Shown piece after piece: positions 9,672-19,722 of a DNA stretch of 64,000 nucleotides (within the stretch, counting starts at the first letter, position 1; each line of letters opens with the position of its first letter). Position numbers and translations under genes: made by a program. The stretch is from the NCBI RefSeq assembly GCF_904846645.1, contig NZ_CAJHBO010000001.1, forward strand, positions 310,001 to 374,000, in the 5' to 3' direction. Origin of the DNA: Psychrobacter sp. Pi2-1. Lineage in GTDB: Bacteria > Pseudomonadota > Gammaproteobacteria > Pseudomonadales > Moraxellaceae. The notes beneath the pieces are model-generated. The model worked only from the letters and a program-made list of their open reading frames with translations, did no database searches and was not told where the DNA came from.

Positions 9672-9807
9672 TCAGTTGCTAGGTTCTTATAATATTGGTA
9701 ACGTGACGTTAAGCGGCTTGTCTCGCATAGGTTGCTGCCTCATCTAGATGCTTGTCTCATTAAATAAAAAATGAATATCATACTAATTTTAGGAGCTCCA
9801 TTTACCC

Positions 9808-11100
9808 ATGCGTACCCACAAAAAACTACTAGTATCGTTACTCGCCAGCACTTCAGCATTGCTGGTATCGCAAAGCGTGCTCGCTGCACCTGTTGTACTA
9901 GAACTGGACTATGAGATTCCTGTCCAACAAAACCAAGTTGCGTTTGTGCCGTTTGCGGGTGACTCTGTCTTATCACCGATTATATTAAATGACTTGAGTA
10001 AAACCGAGCTAAAAGTAACCAATCAGGATCTGCCGCAGCAGCCGCACAGTAGTAAAGAGCTGACAGGTACATTACCTGTTTGGCAAAGCATGGGTATACC
10101 GTATCTAGTCGTCGGTAGCACGCGTACCAATCGTGGCAAAATAATCACCGATTACGAAGTCATCGATGTCAAATCTGGCCGCGTGATAGAAGGCAAGCAA
10201 AGCCTAACTGCTGACAATAATAGAGAAAGTATGCGTTATGCCGGTCATGTCATCGCAGACAAAGTGTACGAGCTGATTACTGGTATTCCAGGAGACTTCT
10301 CAGGACGCATTGCTTATATTGAAGAAACAGGAACTGGCAAGCAAAAGATCTCGCGTCTCAAAGTGATGGATGCTGATGGCGAAAATGCTAGAGCTATTAC
10401 TGAAGTGACAGGCTCTATCTTCTCACCAGCATGGTCACCTGATGGCAACCGTATCGCCTACTCAGTACAACGTGAAAAATCATATCCCGTCATCTACGTG
10501 CAAAACGTCAGTGGCGGCGGCGCAACTGCCCTGACACCTTTTTCAGGTAGTAACCTAAGCCCTTCGTTCTCTCCTGATGGCAGCAAGATATTATTCTCTA
10601 GTAGTTTTGAAGGCAGCGCTGATATCTATGAGATGAGCGCCAGCGGCGGTACACCTAGAAGGCTTACTAATTTACCGAGCAGTGAAGTACAACCAAGCTA
10701 TGCACCAGACGGCAAATCTTTTGTGTTTGTCAGTGATAAAACTGGCTTTAACAAGCCGCAAGTCTATCGCTACGAGTTTGCTACGGGCCAAACGACTAAA
10801 GTGTCAAACGGTGGTTATGCAACCAGCCCGCAGTTTAGCAGTGACGGTACACAAATTGCCTTTTTGAGTGGGCGCTCAGCAGCTATTATGAATAGTAATG
10901 GTGCTATCACTACCAATCTTGGCAATACAGGTATCGACGAAGCACCAAGCTTCTCGCCAAACGGTAAACGCGTGGTCTACGCATCGACCCAAGGCGGCAA
11001 AGGCGTGCTGACCATCAAATCACTCAACGGTGGCGAAGCGTTTGGTAAGTCAGGACAAGGCGTTATCCGTTCACCAGTATGGTCATCAAGCCCAAAATAA
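9808..11100 (+). CDS. tolB: TolB, periplasmic beta-propeller of the Tol-Pal system
   Basis: This 430-residue protein has a signal peptide cleaved near residue 27 (SQSVLA-APVV), an N-terminal TolB domain, and WD40-like PD40 repeats (SPAWSPDGNRIAYS, SPSFSPDGSKILFSS, QPSYAPDGKSFVFVS, SPQFSSDGTQIAFLS, APSFSPNGKRVVYAS). It binds TolA and Pal. An AGGAG lies 12 nt before the ATG, a little far. No pal or cpoB gene follows; the unit ends at a terminator, so pal must be elsewhere. Confidence 0.95.
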   Translation: MRTHKKLLVSLLASTSALLVSQSVLAAPVVLELDYEIPVQQNQVAFVPFAGDSVLSPIILNDLSKTELKVTNQDLPQQPHSSKELTGTLPVWQSMGIPYLVVGSTRTNRGKIITDYEVIDVKSGRVIEGKQSLTADNNRESMRYAGHVIADKVYELITGIPGDFSGRIAYIEETGTGKQKISRLKVMDADGENARAITEVTGSIFSPAWSPDGNRIAYSVQREKSYPVIYVQNVSGGGATALTPFSGSNLSPSFSPDGSKILFSSSFEGSADIYEMSASGGTPRRLTNLPSSEVQPSYAPDGKSFVFVSDKTGFNKPQVYRYEFATGQTTKVSNGGYATSPQFSSDGTQIAFLSGRSAAIMNSNGAITTNLGNTGIDEAPSFSPNGKRVVYASTQGGKGVLTIKSLNGGEAFGKSGQGVIRSPVWSSSPK

Positions 11101-11166
11101 CTGGTCTCCACCAAAGTAGCAATTTTGGTTATATTAAAATAAATATCAAGCAAGCAAAATTTAAAT

Positions 11167-11203
11167 GCCCCAATCATAGTCGTTATGGTTGGGGCTTTTT
11201 TTG
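11167..11203 (+). terminator. Intrinsic terminator after tolB
   Basis: A 12-bp stem (11167-11178 with 11184-11195, GCCCCAATCATA, one G-T pair) has a 5-nt loop and is followed by seven T. Confidence 0.9.
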
Positions 11204-11602
11204 ATTAAAAAACAGCAATAGAAATAACGATAAATCTTAGTATTTATATATTCTCAATGGTCAGCACCCTTCGTCTTTGATCTACCTTCCAATGTTACCC
11301 AACCCTCCCTCCTTCGTAACAAGGCTGTAAACGCACTAGTACCAAAAAAAACATTGCAATGACTTGTATTTTACCTATACCCTAAATAGACCTGACTAAT
11401 TGGTCAGGTTGTTCAAATATTAGCCAACATATATTAGTTATTTTCATTGTTTATCTTACAGACGGATGCGTACCCCTATTGTTTACATCGATAAAAAAAA
11501 CCAGTCAAAGATTGGGTTAAAAATTTGATCTCGTGATCTACCACATTGTCTGATATCTACAGGCAAGCGGGTACTAAGCAGTTATTTTAGGAGGAAACCA
11601 CC
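11204..11602. other. Promoter region of the NCS2 permease
   Basis: This is about 400 bp without a gene. It contains the RutR-type operator at 11391-11408 and an AGGAGG ribosome-binding site just before the permease ATG. Confidence 0.5.
11391..11408. promoter_or_regulatory. RutR-type operator upstream of the purine permease
   Basis: CCTGACTAATTGGTCAGG is an almost perfect 18-bp palindrome and matches the E. coli RutR box TTGACCAnnTGGTCAA at its core. A near-identical copy lies upstream of the tetR-like gene and a looser one upstream of xdhA, so the RutR-like protein encoded at 13152-13817 is the likely binder. Confidence 0.75.
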
Positions 11603-13009
11603 ATGAGTGAAAACGTTCCAGCGAATACCGATTTACTGTATAGACTGCATGACCGTCCCACCCCCATTAAAGCATTTTTAGGTGCTATACAGCACGTACT
11701 TGCAGCGTTTGTAGGTATCATCACACCCTCTCTTATCATAGGTGGCACATTAGGTTTAGGAGAGCATATTCCCTACCTTCTCAGTATGTCATTGATAGTA
11801 TCTGGCGTTGCAACCTTTATTCAGACCCGTAAAGTAGGTCCTGTTGGCTCTGGTCTTATGGCATTACAAGGCACCAGCTTTGGATTTTTGGCAGCAGTAT
11901 TGACGGCAGGGTTTGTGGTAAAAAATCGCGGTGGTGGTCCAGAAGAGATTTTATCAGTTATCTTTGGTGTGTCATTTCTCGGTGCGTTTGTTGAGATATT
12001 TTTGAGTCAATTTATAACCAAACTCAAATCTTTTATGAGCCCCATTGTTACAGGCTGCGTGATTGTCACGATTGGTTTGTCATTAACTAAAGTAGGTCTG
12101 ACTGACTTAGCAGGCGGGTTTGGTGCTGAAGATTTTGGTAGTATTCCGAACTTACTTTTGGGCGGTGGTGTGCTGGCAAGTGTCGTACTGATTAGCATCA
12201 TCAATAATAAAGTCATTCGCTCAAGCGCCATCTTTATCGGCTTGATACTCGGGCTTATCGCTGCCGTATTTATGGGCCGTATTGATTTTTCTCTGGTTTC
12301 TGAAGCGGCTTTTTTTACGGTTCCAATCCCATTTAAATATGGCTTTGGTTTTGATTGGCAGGCCTTTATTCCCATTGCCTTTATGTACATCATTACCAGT
12401 ATTGAGACTTCAGGCGATTTGACGGCGACCTCAATGATATCAGGTGAACCGATCAAAGGCCCTCTTTATGAGAAACGCATCAAAGGCGGTGTACTAGGAG
12501 ATGGTGTTAACTCTCTGATTGCGGCGGTATTCAATACCTTCCCTGTGACGACCTTTAGCCAAAACAATGGTGTGATCCAAATGACGGGTATTGCCAGTCG
12601 CTACGTGGGTTTCTATGTGGGCGGCATTCTATGCCTGATGGGGCTATTCCCTGTCCTTGGTGCTATTTTTACGCAGTTACCGAAGCCTGTTGTTGGCGGC
12701 GTCACGCTACTGATGTTTGCGACGGTAGCGACTGCTGGTATTCGTATCTTATCTACCGTGCAATTTACGCATCGTAATGTCTTAATCATTGCCACCTCGC
12801 TAGGTCTGGCAACGGGTATCGCCTTTGTCCCTGATGTACTGTCACAAACGCCCCAGTTCTTTCAGAATATCTTTGGCTCAGCGGTAACGATGGCAGGGAT
12901 TGTGGCCATCACCCTTGATATGATTTTACCTCAAAACTATGGCATCGAGTTTGATACCAAAGCACAGCATGCAAAAGACAAATTAGAACCAACGCAAGAA
13001 GTCGCTTAA
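11603..13009 (+). CDS. NCS2-family xanthine/urate permease
   Basis: This is a 468-residue polytopic inner-membrane protein of the UraA/XanQ/UacT class. Marks include GAIQHVLAAFVGIITPSLIIG, QGTSFGFLAAV, the ETSGDLTAT motif with its key glutamate, and FSQNNGVIQMTGIASRYVG. It should import xanthine or urate by proton symport. An AGGAGG lies 8 nt from the ATG. It sits alone under a RutR-type operator at the head of the urate pathway locus. Xanthine versus urate cannot be decided here. Confidence 0.9.
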   Translation: MSENVPANTDLLYRLHDRPTPIKAFLGAIQHVLAAFVGIITPSLIIGGTLGLGEHIPYLLSMSLIVSGVATFIQTRKVGPVGSGLMALQGTSFGFLAAVLTAGFVVKNRGGGPEEILSVIFGVSFLGAFVEIFLSQFITKLKSFMSPIVTGCVIVTIGLSLTKVGLTDLAGGFGAEDFGSIPNLLLGGGVLASVVLISIINNKVIRSSAIFIGLILGLIAAVFMGRIDFSLVSEAAFFTVPIPFKYGFGFDWQAFIPIAFMYIITSIETSGDLTATSMISGEPIKGPLYEKRIKGGVLGDGVNSLIAAVFNTFPVTTFSQNNGVIQMTGIASRYVGFYVGGILCLMGLFPVLGAIFTQLPKPVVGGVTLLMFATVATAGIRILSTVQFTHRNVLIIATSLGLATGIAFVPDVLSQTPQFFQNIFGSAVTMAGIVAITLDMILPQNYGIEFDTKAQHAKDKLEPTQEVA

Positions 13010-13061
13010 TGCTAAACACAAGCTAGGGCTGAACATATCGAAGTGTTTCGCCGTAAACGAG

Positions 13062-13092
13062 GTGCACAGAAAAATAGAAATAATCTGTGCAC
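13062..13092 (+). terminator. Possible terminator hairpin after the permease
   Basis: A perfect 9-bp inverted repeat (GTGCACAGA, 13062-13070 with 13084-13092) has a 13-nt loop. There is no T-run after it on the plus strand, so it may be a factor-dependent site or an mRNA-stabilising hairpin. Confidence 0.4.
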
Positions 13093-13119
13093 TTCGCTGA
13101 TTAAGCACCTGACTTATTA

Positions 13120-13151
13120 AATAGGCACCCTGTCAAATAGGTACCTTGTCA
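13120..13151. repeat. Two tandem 16-bp repeats
   Basis: AATAGGCACCCTGTCA (13120-13135) is followed directly by AATAGGTACCTTGTCA (13136-13151), 14 of 16 identical, with a weaker related stretch just upstream. They abut the 3' end of the tetR-like gene. No function is evident. Confidence 0.6.
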
Positions 13152-13817
13152 TTATTCAAGGCCACAGCCTTTTAAAATAAAAGGCACCAGAAAGTCTGCC
13201 GCACGTGCTTCATCTGCTGCGTCATACGCCGTCTTATCCATTAATCCAACGATTTCAATCTCGAATTCAGCATAACGTTGGGTAGTCGCCCAAATCAAAA
13301 TCAGTAGTTGTAGAGGATCAGTAATCCCAATTTTGCCTTGCTTGTGCCACTCTTTCATTACCTGTGCTTTATCGTGTACCCACTCCTTCATCGTAGTGGA
13401 CATAAATTCATGCAAATGCGGTGCACCGCCGATAACTTCAATCGCAAACAATTTATGGCGACTTGGATTGACAAAGGCTTGATGTAGCTTGGTACGGACG
13501 AATTTTTCGATGACTGTTTTTGGGTCGCTATCTACTGTAATGGTTACCAAACCTTCGTTCCATTCTTGAATGATCGAACGCAGCACTGCCATGTAGAGAT
13601 TCTTTTTGTTTTTAAAGTAGTAGTGAACATTGGCTTTAGGCAAGCCTGCTCTATCGGCAATACCCTGCATCGTAGCGCCGCGATAGCTTTGGAGCACAAA
13701 CTCTTCTTCAGCTGCCGCTAAGATAAGCGCTTGGTTCTGTGCGCGAATGGCTTGTTGGCTACGGTGCGAGGGCGTATCAGTCACTGAGGTTTCTTCCTTT
13801 TGATTATTTTGAGTCAT
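13152..13817 (-). CDS. RutR-like TetR-family repressor of purine catabolism
   Basis: This 221-residue regulator has an N-terminal helix-turn-helix at about residues 28-75 (GATMQGIADRAGLPKANVHYYFKNKKNLYMAVL) and a ligand domain with FAIEVIGGAPHLHEFM and LLILIWATTQRYAEFE, close to FCMEMLAGAPLLMDEL and LIFMIWASTQHYADF of E. coli RutR. RutR is a uracil/thymine-responsive repressor that also touches purine genes. Here the gene lies between the permease and the urate genes, and RutR-type operators lie upstream of it, of the permease and of xdhA. I infer a repressor of this locus, including itself; the ligand may be a purine intermediate instead of uracil. Confidence 0.8.
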   Translation of the reverse strand: MTQNNQKEETSVTDTPSHRSQQAIRAQNQALILAAAEEEFVLQSYRGATMQGIADRAGLPKANVHYYFKNKKNLYMAVLRSIIQEWNEGLVTITVDSDPKTVIEKFVRTKLHQAFVNPSRHKLFAIEVIGGAPHLHEFMSTTMKEWVHDKAQVMKEWHKQGKIGITDPLQLLILIWATTQRYAEFEIEIVGLMDKTAYDAADEARAADFLVPFILKGCGLE

Positions 13818-14340
13818 AGCAGTGGTATCTCACTTTAAGAGACAGGTTCGACAAAATAGTCGCTATATTTTGCTGTGTATTCTTGTATAAATACATAGAT
13901 TTGATCAGCATAACCTGTTAAATAAAAATATTTCACATAAAACAGTTGACCAATTAGTCAGGTTTTAGCAAAATGGGAACTGTAAATCAATTACGCCGTC
14001 ATTAATCACTTCTTGCCATACGTTTTGGACGGCTAAAATATCAGTGTTTCCTTAGCAAATCTGTTTCATATTGTCAGTTCACTATAACTTGAAATTATGC
14101 AAAGCGTATATAAGCGCTAAAGGTCTGACTACGAACACATAGATTACTGGCTTTTGTTTTCAAGCCAATTAATAGCTGCTAGCTTAATCAAATCATCTAT
14201 GAAGCTGAAGCAACCGCTACTTATCAAAATTACTGCTTGTACCTATAAGTTTATGCAAATAATCATAAGGTATAAACCTCTATCAAACATTTATCGCCCA
14301 ATACAGATAACGGGCTACCCTATTAGAAAAGGATGTCATC
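13818..14340. other. Divergent regulatory region between the RutR-like gene and uraD
   Basis: This is 523 bp without a gene. It contains an operator at 13945-13962 that could control both directions. An AAAGGA precedes the GTG start of uraD. Confidence 0.5.
13945..13962. promoter_or_regulatory. RutR-type operator between repressor and urate genes
   Basis: GTTGACCAATTAGTCAGG matches the reverse complement of the 11391 site at 16 of 18 positions and keeps the GACCA-AT-TAGTC core of the RutR box. It lies 128 bp upstream of the repressor start, so autoregulation is likely, and control of the urate operon on the other side is possible. Confidence 0.75.
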
Positions 14341-14874
14341 GTGAGCTTAACCTTAGCGCAATTCAACGACCTATCACAAGAAGTCGCCATCGCTCAGCTA
14401 TTGACTTGCTGCACCAGTAAAAGCTGGGCCTATAAACTTGCAGTCGCCCGCCCTTTTGCAGACTTTGATGTACTGTTAGCAAGTAGCGACGCTATCTGGG
14501 ACAAAGTACAAAACGATGAGGCTAGCCTATTAGAAGCGTTTGATGGGCATCCGCAAATCGGTAACGTGGCATCTCTAAAAGAAAAATACCGCAACACACA
14601 AAGTAGCGCTGCACACGAACAATCAGGCGCTAACGATGCAGCAGATGAGGTGCTCGAAGCACTTGCCAAAGGCAATCGAGACTATCTCGATAAATTTGGT
14701 TTTATTTTTATTGTCTTTGCGACGGGCAAAAGCGCACAGCAAATGCTGGATCTGTTATTAGCACGTCTACCTAATGATCGTGCTATTGAATTAGCTAACG
14801 CAGCCGCTGAACAGAATAAAATTACGCGTCTACGTTTAACTAAATTGCTAGGTAATGCTGAGACAAGCAAATAG
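14341..14874 (+). CDS. uraD: OHCU decarboxylase (UraD)
   Basis: This 177-residue enzyme converts 2-oxo-4-hydroxy-4-carboxy-5-ureidoimidazoline to (S)-allantoin. Family motifs are GHPQIG (with the catalytic His), AAHEQSG, YLDKFGFIFIVFATGKSA and RLPNDRAIELANAAAEQNKIT. Start is GTG with AAAGGA upstream. It is the first gene of a plus-strand run uraD-uraH-puuD-puuE-alc-allA with short gaps, probably one operon. Confidence 0.95.
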   Translation: MSLTLAQFNDLSQEVAIAQLLTCCTSKSWAYKLAVARPFADFDVLLASSDAIWDKVQNDEASLLEAFDGHPQIGNVASLKEKYRNTQSSAAHEQSGANDAADEVLEALAKGNRDYLDKFGFIFIVFATGKSAQQMLDLLLARLPNDRAIELANAAAEQNKITRLRLTKLLGNAETSK

Positions 14875-14939
14875 TAGTCGCAGAGTTAGACTAGCATTTT
14901 CACCCGATTTATATTTTTCACGGATACAAAGGAAGCATT

Positions 14940-15308
14940 ATGTCTGCCACCCTATCATCACATATTTTAGACACTCATCTTGGCAAACCTGCCGCTGATG
15001 TCGCCGTTACCTTACACCGCGTACAAGACAACGGTGCAGCCACATTACTAGCGCATGGTACAACCAATAGCGATGGCCGTGTCACACCAGACGCTTGGCA
15101 GTTTGATACAGCTATCGATAGCACAGAGCGTCAGCTAGATACCGGACGCTATACCGTAACGTTCGATACTCAGTCTTATTTTGATGCTCAGCAGCTGATA
15201 GCATTTTATCCGCAAGTGGTTATCGACTTTGTGGTAAACGATGCCAGTCATTATCACGTGCCACTTCTGCTTAGTGCGCACGGTTATAGTACCTATCGCG
15301 GATCGTAG
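14940..15308 (+). CDS. uraH: 5-hydroxyisourate hydrolase (transthyretin-like)
   Basis: This 122-residue protein begins LSSHILDTHLGKPAADV and ends HYHVPLLLSAHGYSTYRGS, the signature motifs of HIU hydrolase; the C-terminal YRGS and the conserved His residues form the active site. It hydrolyses 5-hydroxyisourate to OHCU. There is no signal peptide, so it is cytoplasmic. A good Shine-Dalgarno (AAAGGAAG) precedes the ATG. Confidence 0.95.
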   Translation: MSATLSSHILDTHLGKPAADVAVTLHRVQDNGAATLLAHGTTNSDGRVTPDAWQFDTAIDSTERQLDTGRYTVTFDTQSYFDAQQLIAFYPQVVIDFVVNDASHYHVPLLLSAHGYSTYRGS

Positions 15309-15419
15309 CTCTAGCGTTGTTTAGCTCTCTGCTTGGTTATTAGCTTACAAGAAATACTATCAAAAGAAATTACCAAGACATTTTATTAAGACACTGTCAT
15401 ATTAAAGGACATTTATTAC

Positions 15420-16787
15420 ATGGGCGCCTATCTTCTCGAATGGTTGAGTTTATTTTTCCGCTGGTTTCATGTTATCGCTGGGGTAGCATGGATTGGTGCA
15501 TCGTTTTATTTTGTGTGGCTAGATCTAAGCCTACGCAAACCGCCACAGTGGAAAACAGACAAAGGCATTTCGGGTGATCTTTGGGCCGTTCATGGCGGCG
15601 GATTTTATGAAATTGCCAAATACAAACTCGAACCAGAAGAGATGCCAAAGACGCTACATTGGTTTAAGTGGGAAGCTTATACCACTTGGCTGACGGGTGC
15701 GGCGATGATGTCTATCGTCTATTATGCCAATGCAACTGCCTACCTGATTGACCCAAGCAAAGTGCCGTTTACTAGTATCGGTGCCATTGCTACCAGCTTG
15801 CTTTTCTTGTTTGGCAGTTACTTCATTTATGAAGTTATCGTACGCAGTCATTTGGGTAAAAACGCTTTTATCTTTAGTACGCTGATTTTTATCTTGCTGG
15901 TCATCGCGAGCTGGGGTTCTTATCAGCTGTTTAGTGATCGCGCTTCGTTTATTCATATCGGTGCCATCTTGGGCACGGTGATGGTAGGTAACGTATTCTT
16001 CGGTATTATGCCGGCTCAGCGTGCGCTCGTTGATTGTGTGCGGCGCGGCGAAAAACCGGGTAAAGAAGTGGCTGAGTTGGCATTACAAGCCAAAAATCGC
16101 TCACTGATGAATAACTATTTTACCCTACCGCTCATTTTTACCATGATCAGCAACCATTACCCAATGATGTATGCTCATGAGAAAGGCTGGTTGGTATTGG
16201 TCTTCGTCGGTATCATTACCGCGACTGCCCGTCATTACTTTAACCAAAAGCATTTGGGTCATAAAAAACCTCGTTACTTGGTTATTCCAGCCGTATTAAC
16301 TGTATTATTAATTATTTGGATGCGACCTGAGCCGATTGAGCCATTGCCTGCAATGCCTGCTACTGCCTCCGTAGCACCTACAACGACTGATAGCACCCCC
16401 ACAGCTACAAGCGCGACTACTGGCTCAAACACTGATACTGTTGCTAACGCTAATAACAGTTCTAATAGTAATGCTACTAACAGTGCTAATAACCGTATTA
16501 GCACTGATGCAGCTACTGCTAAAGTCATACCCGTGAGCGCGTCAGCAGATGACGCCATGATGGATGTCGTACATACGCGCTGTAGCACCTGTCATGCGGT
16601 GCAGCCGACACAGCAAGGCTTCGCCGCACCGCCAGCAGGAATCATTTTGCAGACACCAGAAGACTTAAAAATTCATAAAGCGAAAATCGTCACTGCGGTA
16701 CAGACTGGCTATATGCCGCTTGGTAATATTACTCAGTTGACGGATGCCGAGCGCCAAAAGCTCGTGGCCTATGCGTCATCACTTTAA
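15420..16787 (+). CDS. puuD: PuuD, membrane urate oxidase with C-terminal cytochrome c domain
   Basis: This 455-residue protein has an N-terminal eight-or-so-helix membrane domain (DUF989; WLSLFFRWFHVIAGVAWIGASFYF, DLWAVHGGGFYE), a Thr/Asn/Ser-rich linker at about residues 305-370, and a C-terminal c-type cytochrome with a heme site CSTCH at residues 388-392 and a later Met (GYMPLGN) as likely axial ligand. PuuD oxidises urate to 5-hydroxyisourate and is thought to pass electrons to the respiratory chain through the heme domain. This avoids the hydrogen peroxide made by soluble uricase. It is placed between the enzymes for its product and allantoin. Confidence 0.95.
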   Translation: MGAYLLEWLSLFFRWFHVIAGVAWIGASFYFVWLDLSLRKPPQWKTDKGISGDLWAVHGGGFYEIAKYKLEPEEMPKTLHWFKWEAYTTWLTGAAMMSIVYYANATAYLIDPSKVPFTSIGAIATSLLFLFGSYFIYEVIVRSHLGKNAFIFSTLIFILLVIASWGSYQLFSDRASFIHIGAILGTVMVGNVFFGIMPAQRALVDCVRRGEKPGKEVAELALQAKNRSLMNNYFTLPLIFTMISNHYPMMYAHEKGWLVLVFVGIITATARHYFNQKHLGHKKPRYLVIPAVLTVLLIIWMRPEPIEPLPAMPATASVAPTTTDSTPTATSATTGSNTDTVANANNSSNSNATNSANNRISTDAATAKVIPVSASADDAMMDVVHTRCSTCHAVQPTQQGFAAPPAGIILQTPEDLKIHKAKIVTAVQTGYMPLGNITQLTDAERQKLVAYASSL

Positions 16788-16868
16788 TTTGTGATAAAAA
16801 ATAACTGTCCTTTACGAGCAATATTTAAATAAATATCTAAGGCTCTAAGCGATATAGGAACATAAATA

Positions 16869-17849
16869 ATGAGCAAAAAAATTACCAGTGACTTTGATCT
16901 GAGCACATATCCCCGCGACCTAAAAGGCTATGCTGGCAATCCACCAAAAGCAAAATGGCCAAGTGGCGCAAAAATCGCCGTACAGTTTGTATTAAATATC
17001 GAAGAAGGTGCAGAAAATAGCGTCATCCATGGCGATGGTCAATCAGAGCGTTTTTTGTCTGATATTTTGGGCACACCAGAATTTAACAACCGTCACCAGT
17101 CTATTGAGTCTGCATTCGAATACGGTAGCCGTGTCGGTGTGTGGCGTGTATTAGATGTCTTTAAAGATTATGGTATTCCTATCACCACGTTTACCTGTGC
17201 CGCCGCTGCTGAAAAAACACCGCATATTATCGAGCGTGTACTAGAAGACGGTCATGAGATTGCCAGTCATGGTTTACGCTGGATTACTTATCAGGATATG
17301 TACCGTGAGACGGAGCGTGAACACATTCGCTGCGCCACCCAGATATTTAAACGTATGCTAGGCGGACAACCTCTCGGCTGGTATACAGGACGCGATAGTC
17401 CAAATACTCGTGAACTGGTCGCCGAGCAAGGCGGCTATACCTATGACTCTGACTCGTACGGTGATGAGTTACCGTATTGGCTCAATGTAAAGGTCCAAGA
17501 TGGCAATATGATCACACGTAAACCGCATTTGGTCATACCTTATAGCCTCGAGACCAATGACATGCGTTTTTCTTCTAGCCCGGGATTCACTCATGCTGAA
17601 CCATTTTATCAGTATCTCAAAGACAGCTTTGATACCTTATACGAGGAAGGCGCACACACCCCTAAAATGCTGACCATCGGCTTGCATTGTCGCATTATTG
17701 GACGTGCAGGGCGCATAAAAGCGCTAAAGCAGTTTTTGCAATATATCACCAATAAGCCCGACGTATGGATATGCCGCCGTGATGATATCGCCAAGCACTG
17801 GTACGAAAACCATCCTGCCACGTCAGACAATACTGCCAACTGGATGTAA
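16869..17849 (+). CDS. puuE: PuuE-type allantoinase (polysaccharide deacetylase superfamily)
   Basis: This 326-residue enzyme has the PuuE start YPRDLKGYAGNPPKAKWP, NIEEGAENSVIHGD, RVGVWRVLDVF, EIASHGLRWI and GWYTGRDSPNTRELV. It hydrolyses allantoin to allantoate. It belongs to the NodB-like deacetylase fold, not the amidohydrolase fold of AllB. An AGGAA lies upstream of the ATG. Confidence 0.95.
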   Translation: MSKKITSDFDLSTYPRDLKGYAGNPPKAKWPSGAKIAVQFVLNIEEGAENSVIHGDGQSERFLSDILGTPEFNNRHQSIESAFEYGSRVGVWRVLDVFKDYGIPITTFTCAAAAEKTPHIIERVLEDGHEIASHGLRWITYQDMYRETEREHIRCATQIFKRMLGGQPLGWYTGRDSPNTRELVAEQGGYTYDSDSYGDELPYWLNVKVQDGNMITRKPHLVIPYSLETNDMRFSSSPGFTHAEPFYQYLKDSFDTLYEEGAHTPKMLTIGLHCRIIGRAGRIKALKQFLQYITNKPDVWICRRDDIAKHWYENHPATSDNTANWM

Positions 17850-17969
17850 GCTTAGGCTATCGTTCTAGTACTCATTCTACTTAGCTAAGCAAATGCGAAT
17901 TGGCATAGATGAATAAATAAGATAGCACCCACACTATCAACACACACCATTATTAAAAAAGGAATCATT

Positions 17970-19100
17970 GTGAGTCAAAATACTTCAGAAGTTGGACAAA
18001 TTATCTCCGCAAATAATCTACCTGATACCTTGCCAGCATTTACCAAAAAATCAAACGTCGCTGACAGTCGCTTGGGGGCAAAATCACTATTCGCCACCGA
18101 TGATTTTTTTGCGGATAAAAGCCGTATTCTAAATCCTGATGCACCTATCTTTATCGTGGGTAAGTTCGATAACAACGGTAAGTGGATGGACGGCTGGGAA
18201 ACTCGTCGCAAGCGCCACTTGGGTTACGATTATTTAGTTATCCAGCTTGCTCGCCCAACCAAAATTTCTGGTCTCGATATTGATACCAGTCACTTTACGG
18301 GTAATTTCCCATCTTCCGCTAGCGTCGATGCCTTGTACGCGCCAGAGCTACTGCATCAAGATGAAGCTGAACTTACAAGTCTAAGCAAAGAAGATTGGGA
18401 CAATAAAAATTGGCAGGCACTAGTGAGTATGACCCCATTGCAAGGTCACAACCATGAGCTTATCGAGATTAATAATGAGCAAACGGTAACCCATATTCGT
18501 TTAAACATTTATCCAGATGGCGGCGTTGCCCGACTACGTATCTATGGTGATATCCAACTTGATGCCAGCCTAAATACACAAGGTGAGACACTTGACTTGG
18601 CAGGTGCATTAAATGGTGGTCGTGCCATTGCCAGTAACGATGCGCACTTTGGTGCGGCTAGTAATTTACTACTACCAACTAAAGCGCCTAACATGGGTGA
18701 TGGTTGGGAGACTCGTCGTCGCCGTGAGCCAGGCAATGACTGGTGCATTATCGCGCTAGGTCAAGCAGGTATCGTTGACGCTATCGAGATAGATACTGCC
18801 CATTTTAAAGGCAATTACCCTGATAAAGTCTCGATCCAAGCCGTCTACTCACCAAATACACCAGAGCAAACTTTAGTGACTCAGAGTATGTTTTGGGATA
18901 CCTTGCTTGAGCCGCAAAAAACCAATGCTGACGACGTTCATCACTTTGGTAAAGACAAGCTGCAACTTGATAAACCCATCACTCATATTCGGGTCAATAT
19001 CTTCCCAGATGGTGGTATCAGCCGTGTACGCGTGTATGGCAAAATTGCTAAGGCTAATATTGACACTGGTACTGATGTTGATAGTAAAGAGGCTAAATAA
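17970..19100 (+). CDS. alc: Allantoicase
   Basis: This 376-residue protein is made of two similar halves, each with a DGWETRR motif (near residues 73 and 248), a [12 protein letters not shown] / [12 protein letters not shown] strand and a [20 protein letters not shown] / [20 protein letters not shown] end. It cleaves allantoate to ureidoglycolate and urea. Start is GTG with AAAAGGA upstream. Its TAA overlaps the ATG of allA by one base. Confidence 0.95.
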   Translation: MSQNTSEVGQIISANNLPDTLPAFTKKSNVADSRLGAKSLFATDDFFADKSRILNPDAPIFIVGKFDNNGKWMDGWETRRKRHLGYDYLVIQLARPTKISGLDIDTSHFTGNFPSSASVDALYAPELLHQDEAELTSLSKEDWDNKNWQALVSMTPLQGHNHELIEINNEQTVTHIRLNIYPDGGVARLRIYGDIQLDASLNTQGETLDLAGALNGGRAIASNDAHFGAASNLLLPTKAPNMGDGWETRRRREPGNDWCIIALGQAGIVDAIEIDTAHFKGNYPDKVSIQAVYSPNTPEQTLVTQSMFWDTLLEPQKTNADDVHHFGKDKLQLDKPITHIRVNIFPDGGISRVRVYGKIAKANIDTGTDVDSKEAK

Positions 19101-19630
19101 TGAGTGTAACTTTAACAGCTAAGCCTTTAACCAAGCCAAACTTTGCCCCTTACGGCTCGGTTATCGAGCGCTATAGTGATAATGAGCAAACGGCTGACAA
19201 TACTTATGAGATCAATAACGGCTATGCGGTTCGTCATCATGCGCTTGCCGAAAGTAAGCTCGTCGGTGGCTCAGTTGGCATGAGTATCTTTCGAGCCAAG
19301 AAACGTGAGAACCCTATTGCACTCTCGGTCATGGAATATCATCCGCTTGGAACACAGGCATTTGTATCTATGGAAGGCCAAGATTATATTGTCGTCGTCG
19401 CAAAAGCTGGTGTGCCGCCGCAGTCGCCTGATGACTTAGTGGTGTTTTATGCGAAATCTAACCAAGGTGTACAGTACAATGCTAATGTCTGGCATCACCC
19501 TCTACTCGCGCTTGGACGTGACAGTGATTTCTTAGTTATTGATCGTATCAATGGCGAGGGTAATAATTGTCATGAGGTTGATATCACGGATTGGCATGTG
19601 TCTATTGAGTTAGAAGATGAATGCAACTAA
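19100..19630 (+). CDS. allA: Ureidoglycolate lyase
   Basis: This 176-residue cupin-fold protein has [35 protein letters not shown] and [12 protein letters not shown], typical of AllA. It splits ureidoglycolate into glyoxylate and urea and ends the pathway in this locus. It is translationally coupled to alc (TAATG overlap). Confidence 0.95.
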   Translation: MSVTLTAKPLTKPNFAPYGSVIERYSDNEQTADNTYEINNGYAVRHHALAESKLVGGSVGMSIFRAKKRENPIALSVMEYHPLGTQAFVSMEGQDYIVVVAKAGVPPQSPDDLVVFYAKSNQGVQYNANVWHHPLLALGRDSDFLVIDRINGEGNNCHEVDITDWHVSIELEDECN

Positions 19631-19658
19631 GCTGTCATTAAGCACAAATCAATCTGAT

Positions 19659-19697
19659 AAAAGCCCTGCTTATGTTTAACATAAACAGGGCTTTTTC
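19659..19697. terminator. Bidirectional terminator between allA and guaD
   Basis: A long near-perfect palindrome (19659-19676 with 19678-19695, core AAAAGCCCTG/CAGGGCTTTT) ends in T5. It lies between the convergent allA and guaD. Confidence 0.9.
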
Positions 19698-19722
19698 GTT
19701 ATTCATATTTTTCGCTAATTTA

